This document shows positions 58,090-64,000 of a stretch of DNA of 64,000 nucleotides, piece after piece. The notes below the pieces were generated by a model, which saw only the letters and a program-made list of their open reading frames with translations, did no database searches and was not told the DNA's origin. Made by a program: the position numbers and the translations under genes. Location: NCBI GenBank assembly GCA_036346375.1, contig CM070503.1, positions 4,588,001 to 4,652,000 on the forward strand, read 5' to 3'. Source of the DNA: Guadua angustifolia. Taxonomy: Eukaryota > Streptophyta > Magnoliopsida > Poales > Poaceae. Numbering within the stretch: the first letter of the stretch is position 1; each line of letters opens with the position of its first letter.

Positions 58090-58800
58090 TGTCGGGGATT
58101 GGAAAATTCCCGTAGACGACCATCGAAGCCCGGCGCCAACCGACTATGCTCTTGCCCGGATGGTGCACGCAAGGCCGACCTTCGTGTAGCCCGGCTCACG
58201 GGGCTACCCCGTCCCCCATCAAGTACGTCCCCGAGCAAGCCAAGCTCGGGGGCTCGCGACATGGCATTAAATGCGCAGCGGCTCGAGAGATCGCACGCCC
58301 GGGATCCGCGCCACGCGATGCATGCCGCTTGGTCTCGCTCCATCGTACCTGTCGCGTGGTACCCGGCGGTGGCGCGCCATCTGACCGCCTCACGTCCTCT
58401 ACATGAACGTGCCCCTGTAATAAATGATTTGTCTCCTGTAATTCCTTATAAATACCCCCTCCTACGATGGATTGGAGGCTGGACCTTCGGTAGTACACAC
58501 ACACTTACACATATCGCTTGCTTACGGGAATCCTTAGGATCGTTCAGGGCCTCCCGAGCAAGCGCATTGTAACCCACTTTCACATACTAGTGCAATCACT
58601 GGACGTAGGGTTATTATCTCCTCCGCGAGAGGCCCAAACCAGATAAAAAACGACCCCCTGTGTCTTCCGATTGTCTCGCATACCTTATTTCTTTGCTCGG
58701 CGTACTCTCAGACGTGCACCCCTTGCGGAAAAGGGGTCCCAAGTTGATCCCTCATTCAACAAGTAAGCTCGACGGGGGACCCTGTCCCGAATCGTCGACA
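58090..58800 (+). repeat. 3' LTR of the non-autonomous element
   Basis: 711-bp LTR, almost identical to the 5' copy, with TATAAATA at 58447-58454. It is preceded by a CCCCCTAAGCCTCAGGGGC stretch that could include the polypurine-tract position. Confidence 0.92.
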
Positions 58801-58805
58801 ACGTT

Positions 58806-59189
58806 GATGCCGGGAAAAAAATATACTAAGCTTCTTGCAACTTTCACCTGGCGGACACAGTTAAGTGTGCTCAAATCAGAGAGAAACCTGAAAAGCTCGC
58901 CACCTATATCCTCCTGCCCGCACTTTGTTTGCTTTACCCCCTTCTTTTTTCTATGAGATACTCGTATAGATGCAAAAACCATGTAAGAATTTGTTTTTAA
59001 AGAGGAGAATACACTGGTGGCATGACATGATCCAATAGATGATAATGGAGGCTTCCTATTTTCTGAAGTCCCCAACGAAAACATGATTACTCGTAATCAG
59101 TAGTGGATATCTAATTTTAGGAGATGTTCCACGTTTGAATCTGTTCCGCTGCTAACGAAAATGCATATTGCGTGGAATTGTCGAGAGGA
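58806..59189. other. Intergenic, nothing recognised
   Basis: No gene, RNA or clear repeat end is visible. Confidence 0.3.
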
Positions 59190-60094
59190 GAGGGCATCCA
59201 GGTGTCACTTTTGCCGTTTTTGTAAAAAGCTTCCTGTGTTTCTTGAAATTGCGGATAGGTTCCTGAGAATTACGAATAGATCCTCCGCTGATTTTTTGTA
59301 AGGAGAAGAAATTTTTTTCCAATTCACATTTAGGTCCCTCGCACGCTATTTTATGAAAAAACCCACGTTTAATTCAAATCGCGAGCAAGCCCTTTTCTTG
59401 TTTTTCGGGATAGCGGACAGGTCCAAAAACGTAACAATCAGGTCCTTGCTCCTTACGTTTAGGTCCTTTCTCCGTTTTTCCCGGAAAAAATGTTTTCATC
59501 GCTAGAAATATGTGTGCAGCTCTGTCTGTAGACTTTTTCCCTACTCGATTTTCCAAATTTCGATCTCGGCATTTTTTAAACATGTATTGTTACACGGTGA
59601 ACGCGTAGAGTATTAGGCTCGATAAAAGGAGATTGTCGTCTCTGATAATTTTTCGCCGTTTTTCCTCTATGTGTGCAGCTCTGCCTCTAGACTTTTTCCC
59701 CGACTCGATTTTCCAGCTCGATCTCTGGTATTTTTTTAAACATATATTGTTACACGGTGAACGCGTAGAGTATTAGGCTCGACAAAAGGAGGTTGTCGTC
59801 TCTGATAATTTTTTGCCGTTTTTCCTCTAGACTATTTTCTCACCTCGGTTTTTCAGCTCGGTCTCCAATATTTTCCAATTAATTTGCCGAAAGAGATATT
59901 TGTAGAGATCATGAGCAGGTCCTTTCGCCAGTTATTTTGCAAAAAATACCCCGTAATTCCGCAAATTCAGTACGGGCACCGGTTCTTTCGATACAATAGA
60001 CTGAAATTACGTATTTTTTGCAGAAAAATTTGGGTCAAATTTTTTCACCGCCACAGCATCGCCACGGTGTGTAATAGCACGCTATCATATCTAG
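59190..60094. repeat. Tandem/hairpin repeats, possible Helitron end
   Basis: A 159-bp unit is tandemly repeated from 59511 and 59670, with a truncated third copy near 59825. Shared text: TGTGTGCAGCTCTG, TAGACTTTTTCCC, CGATTTTCCA, TGTTACACGGTGAACGCG, GTCGTCTCTGATAATTTTT. Upstream, GTTTAGGTCCTTTC motifs resemble the repeats at 4740-5345. At the right end CACCGCCACAGCATCGCCACGGTG can form a stem and is followed by CTAG at 60091-60094, reminiscent of a Helitron 3' end. No Helitron 5' TC end was found. Confidence 0.45.
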
Positions 60095-62566
60095 TAATGC
60101 ATATGAGGCCAGGAGTTTCTCAAGTATTGCATACGTCCCCAAAAGCTGGATAGCTTGCCGAACAAAAAAAAAAGGAACACGTAGGGTGGATACGTTGAGG
60201 ACACATGGGGCAAAACGGCAGCCGGCATGCATGAACAGTCTCAAAAAGCCTGTGTGGTCAAGTTGCGCCCCGACTCCTCTCATCTTTTGACATCTTTACG
60301 TCTCCTCGCTCCCTCTCTCTCTAACACTTGGTTGGTCTGTACTCCTTTGTAGGCTGCTGTGTCTCTTGCTCAGTGAGACGCACGCATACGCACATAATCT
60401 TCTCACTGTCTCCTTTTACCATTTGCTTTTGCTCAGGCAGGCATTGAACGGACACATGTGTGCACAGTTGCACTTGCACAGACCACGGCAGCGAGGAGAG
60501 AGAGAGATAAACAGGGAGAGAGATGCAGTGCATTGCATTGCAGTGCAGGCCTCTTTGTTTATGAGTTTCCGTAAAGCAGGCGGTCAGAGGCAGCAGCAAC
60601 AAAAGGCAGGAGCACATCAGCCATGCTGCAGACTTCAGAGATGGGTGCTGTGGAAACTGAGCTCTTGCTGTTGCCTTGCCTCCCTGTACAGATGATTCAT
60701 TTTTTTCAGTATTATTATCACGGAGCGTTCAGTTCAGTTCAACTGTGCTTCACTTTTGGGTTAGTACTTGATGTAAATCGGAGTACCTGGCTATCTGATG
60801 AAAGCAATGTGGCAGTATGACCAAACAGTATATACACTGTTCATTTCTTGACATTTCGTATGCATGAGAGATGAGACTGCTACTAGTGCCATGGTAGAGA
60901 AAGCTGGATGTTTGCACGGCTAATGGCACACTAGTTTAACCAATGTGTATTGTGAATGCCCTCTCTCTCCAAGTAGAGTACGGTAAAAAGGGGCCGAATT
61001 TTTATACGATGGGTATCTCAATTCTCAACTGCTGAACAGCACTACCGTAGAAATTTCTGGTGTACCAAGAAGAACTATTTTTTCAGTTAACCGAGTGAGA
61101 ACTGAGGGGAGAGAAAGGTGGGGTGGGTGGTTGCAGGCTGTTTGCGTGGGGTGTCAGAGTCTGCCTGTCTCCCTCTCCTCCTCGCTACTGCGATCTGAAA
61201 CCTGCACCGTTGAAGTCAATAATAATATAAGCAACTACTCCTGCACTGCACCTGGTGGCACCATGGCAGCATCCACCTGCAGGGCACCTCTGAGGCTCTG
61301 ACACCACCCAGCATTGCCACATTAAACTAGAAACCTAAAGGTCCCTCCTCTGCTACCTGCACCAACCACCATTCATACGAGTAGCAACTAGTTGGTGCTA
61401 CACTGTTGACAGCACGCTAGTTGAAACTAGGCTGAAAAATGATTCCTAGAAGTAAGGTTTCCGTACAGAGAATAACATTAAACGTAACCAGTAGTACAGT
61501 AAGAAAATCTGCAATATACGTTTTCAACACAAATAATTTAAATGATATGAGCGTAAAGCTCTTGTACTTATCGATGATACAGGGTAATCTAATAAATCTA
61601 GCATTGGATCCAGAAATCATATATGTATAACGCGTGATACGTGGATAGAGGACTCTACCGACAACGAAAATAACGCAAGCAGCTGCAAACGATGATCACG
61701 ATCACCGGCGAGCTTCATGGAGGCCAGGGCGGATCCTGGGCTCCCTTCTCCATGAAAACACCATAACGATGCATACATCTTTTAGTTATTTAGATACTTT
61801 ATTTGTCTTTCCTAGCAAAGAATTGGCATGGCCCCCTCATCATTTCCGCTGAAGTCCGCCACCGATCACGATATCTCGTCAAGGTAGCAATTCCAGCAAA
61901 CAACCATGGAGTGACCGAGTGAGTGTCCTTTCCAGTGACTTCAAAGACTGGCAAAGGCAGCAAGAAGAGGCAGGGCGTGAGCCGTGGGGATCTCAGCCAA
62001 GTGCTTACGTAGCATCTACTTCCGGCCATCAGCGATACGCGGAGGCAGAGCATGAGAGGGCATAAGCACACAACACGCCGACTCGATTGCTGCTGTTCGC
62101 TTCGTTAGCACTGGACTCCCATCCCACATCTCGCCAGCCCAAAAAAACGCAAGGAAACGGGCGATATTTCGGTGTGATTTTCAGGGTTCTGCACTTCTGC
62201 CCACGGAGGAGTGGCAGCAGCCTGAGCGCCCTGCAGCGGCACACAGCAGATTCCGCAGCGCGCACTCTGCATCTTGACTGAATGACCTATCCTCTGAACC
62301 CCCACCTTGAATTACGGAGTAACCATCCAAAATAACCCAGCCTCCTTCGCACACCTGCAAAATTGCTTCGCTCACACGTACGGGTACATGCACGGGCACC
62401 GCCATGCTGGGTGGGGCATGCTTTGAATCCGTAGCCCCATCGCCTCTCTAACCTAATCGGTTCGGTTTAATTCAAGGAGCTTACTCGTTTGTGTTGTTTT
62501 CCTCAGAATAACTAAACAGATCTAATCAGAAGTTTCTGTACAAACATAGGACCTCTCTAATATATT
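60095..62566. other. Intergenic upstream of the GRF gene
   Basis: No exon is recognised. A short GA run lies at 60496-60510. Frames up to 109 codons on either strand lack domains. Part of this may be the distal GRF promoter, but no specific element can be named. Confidence 0.35.
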
Positions 62567-62672
62567 CTAGGGGCATGATTAAACACAATATATAGAAATA
62601 CTTTGATATATTCGTAACTTAAAAAAAAACACTTAAGCATCTCTCTCAATAACACTATAATCATGCCCCTAG
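62567..62672. mobile_element. Small MITE with 15-bp perfect inverted repeats
   Basis: CTAGGGGCATGATTA at 62567-62581 is repeated exactly in reverse complement at 62658-62672 (TAATCATGCCCCTAG), enclosing 76 bp of AT-rich sequence. ATT flanks both sides and may be the target duplication. It lies about 550 bp upstream of the GRF start codon. Confidence 0.75.
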
Positions 62673-63226
62673 ATTGCCCTAATCGTCGGTGAATAAAAAC
62701 ACCAACATGTGAAGTTGTCGTACCAATAGTTTCGAGCCGACTTTGCATTTTCGCTTGATTCCGAAAACAGTTGCGACCATGTAGGTCTTATGGACCTATT
62801 AAATTTAGTATTTAGTTTACTATTAAATTTTAGCAAGATTTTTGTTATCTTTTAGTTCTCTACTCCATTTTATTGCCATCATGGTAAAAATATTGATAGC
62901 CAATTTAGTGACTAAAATTTAATAATTCTAAATTTTAATAAGATTTAATATAACAAAATAGTCGTCAAACCAGTCAGGCCCTAAATGCGCGGTCATCTCC
63001 CCATCCTTCCGCAGTCCGCACCCATTACAAAGCCCCCGAGGTCACGAAGTGCCAAGTTGCCAACCCCCTCACCGCACTCACTACCACCAGCCCACCACAC
63101 GCCAAACGCGCCCACTTTAATCTCATCGCCACGTTTTGAGCCGTGCGAGTGGTGTAAGATAGCAGGTTGCTGAAGAGCGGGCAATCGAAGCGGGCGGGCG
63201 CGCGCAGGTGAAGGGTGGTCGCGGAG
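62673..63226 (+). promoter_or_regulatory. Proximal promoter and 5' UTR of the GRF gene
   Basis: An AT-rich part (62790-62970) contains AAATTTAGTA / TAAATTTTAG inverted motifs and ends in a CAGGCCCTAAA-like MITE terminus. A GC-rich leader (63000-63226) follows, up to the ATG. The transcription start was not located. Confidence 0.4.
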
Positions 63227-64000
63227 ATGATGATGATGAGCGGTCGCGCGGGCGGCGGCGGGGGCGGCGCGGGCCGGTACGCGTTCACGGCGTCGCAGTG
63301 GCAGGAGCTGGAGCACCAGGCGCTCATCTACAAGTACATGGCCTCCGGCACGCCCATCCCCTCCGACCTCATCCTCCCGCTCCGCCGCAGCTTCCTCCTC
63401 GACTCCGCCCTCGCCACTTCCCCCTCCCTCGCCTTCCCGCCTCAGCCCTCACGTAAGGATACACTACTACTTGTCATTTGCTTCCTTCTTTCCACCATTC
63501 ACGTACGTACGTGTTGATGCTAACTCATAGACATGGTGGTGTGTTGCATGCGTGCGTGCAGTGGGGTGGGGCTGCTTCGGCATGGGGTTCGGGAGGAAGA
63601 CGGAGGACCCGGAGCCCGGGCGGTGCCGCCGGACGGACGGCAAGAAGTGGCGCTGCTCCAAGGAGGCCTACCCGGACTCCAAATACTGCGAGAAGCACAT
63701 GCACCGCGGCAAGAACCGTTCAAGAAAGCCTGTGGAAATGTCCTTGGCCACGCCGCCGCCATCCTCCGCGTCGTCCTCCTCCAACGCCTCCGCCGTCAAC
63801 GCAGCCACCACCACCACCTCGTCCCCCGCGCCTTCCTACCACCGCCCCGCCGCTTCAGCGCACGACGCGACGCCGTACCACCCGCTGTACGGCGGCCCCT
63901 ACGCCGCCTCCGCCCGCCCGCCCGGTGCCGGTGCCTTCCACGCGCAGGTGAGCCCCTTCCACCTCCACCTAGACACCACCCACCCGCACCCGCCGCCGTC
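63227..64000 (+). CDS. GRF1: Growth-Regulating Factor (QLQ/WRC), 5' part
   Basis: GRFs are plant nuclear transcription factors that act with GIF coactivators to drive cell proliferation in leaves and meristems. Exon 1 is 63227-63452; a 109-bp GT-AG intron follows; exon 2 runs from 63562 past the window edge, giving 221 residues here. ATG 63227 starts MMMMSGR, the form I remember for rice GRF1, hence the symbol. The QLQ domain lies at residues about 19-54 ([19 protein letters not shown], then [12 protein letters not shown]). The WRC domain spans about 91-134, with the nuclear-localisation-like basic stretch and a C3H zinc-binding set at C97, C107, C118 and H121. A Ser/Thr/Pro/Ala-rich region follows. 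The miR396 target lies at 63717. The C-terminus is missing only because the window ends. Confidence 0.95.
63717..63737 (+). promoter_or_regulatory. miR396 target site in the GRF mRNA
   Basis: The 21 bases starting CGTTCAAGAAAGCC and ending TGTGGAA, at the 3' edge of the WRC-coding segment (codons for R-S-R-K-P-V-E), are complementary to the grass form of miR396 (the version with the additional G, as in rice miR396c-e). This is the conserved site through which miR396 restrains most GRFs. The perfect pairing is judged from memory of the miRNA sequence. Confidence 0.9.

Larger units (their letters stand above)
55553..58800 (+). mobile_element. Non-autonomous LTR retrotransposon, 3.25 kb
   Basis: Two direct LTRs (55553-56270 and 58090-58800) start TGTCGGGGATTGG and end ATCGTCGACA. 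A perfect 5-bp duplication ACGTT flanks the element (55548-55552 and 58801-58805). A primer-binding-like TGGCGCCGTCCGTGGGGATC lies at 56273, two bases after the first LTR. The interior has no recognisable gag, protease, RT or integrase; it is 0.5 kb of GC-rich leader and a 1.2-kb tandem array. The element must rely on enzymes of another retrotransposon. The LTRs differ by few substitutions and small deletions, so insertion is recent. The Ty3-gypsy type of primer site is inferred from similarity to other grass elements. Confidence 0.92.

Noticed and set aside
63215..63226. Upstream GTG as alternative GRF start
   Set aside because: The four ATG codons from 63227 fit the family N-terminus and a plant mRNA would initiate at ATG.

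Overview
The window is nuclear DNA of a grass (Poaceae). GT-AG introns interrupt long conserved coding sequences, CACTA, PIF/Tourist, hAT and Ty3-gypsy/Ty1-copia elements with grass-type termini lie nested between genes, and the right edge carries a Growth-Regulating Factor whose N-terminus looks like the rice GRF1 type. Species cannot be fixed from sequence alone. No bacterial operon, CRISPR array, tRNA or rRNA was recognised.

Two genuine genes are supported, both on the + strand. (1) A DENN-domain protein (predicted Rab GEF family, 861 aa, 18 coding exons plus a non-coding first exon) runs from about 19.4 kb to 36.9 kb. Every exon joins in frame, so it looks intact, although its 8-kb intron 26197-34160 holds several transposons. 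(2) The first two exons of a GRF transcription factor (QLQ and WRC domains, with a miR396 target site) begin at 63227 and run off the window.

The rest is mostly mobile DNA. 0-12 kb: partial Ac/Ds-like hAT element, decayed copia-type LTR, hairpin-bearing repeat cluster, 1.3-kb CACTA element, Tourist MITE, and two tandem palindromic units. 12.3-15.6 kb: a PIF/Harbinger-like element that has captured part of a CAMTA transcription-factor gene, with an empty-site duplicate next to it. 16.5 kb: a long near-perfect palindrome. 26-34 kb (inside the DENN intron): a probable large gypsy LTR split by a hAT element, and an internally deleted gypsy chromovirus with clear target-site duplication. 38.8-40.5 kb: an element with about 100-bp inverted ends. 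41.5-46.9 kb: a 5.4-kb Pack-CACTA carrying fragments of exportin-1 (- strand) and of a staphylococcal-nuclease-like CAN nuclease (+ strand). 47-50 kb: Tourist MITE and an intact-ended hAT element related to the one at the left edge. 51.5-52.5 kb: solo LTR. 55.6-58.8 kb: a young non-autonomous LTR retrotransposon whose interior is an array of about 25 units of about 49 bp. 59.2-60.1 kb: hairpin/tandem repeats possibly of Helitron type.

The most noteworthy signal is repeated gene capture: two unrelated DNA-transposon superfamilies have each picked up intron-containing fragments of host genes (XPO1, CAN nuclease, CAMTA). All family names come from reading translated motifs by eye; no database search was run.
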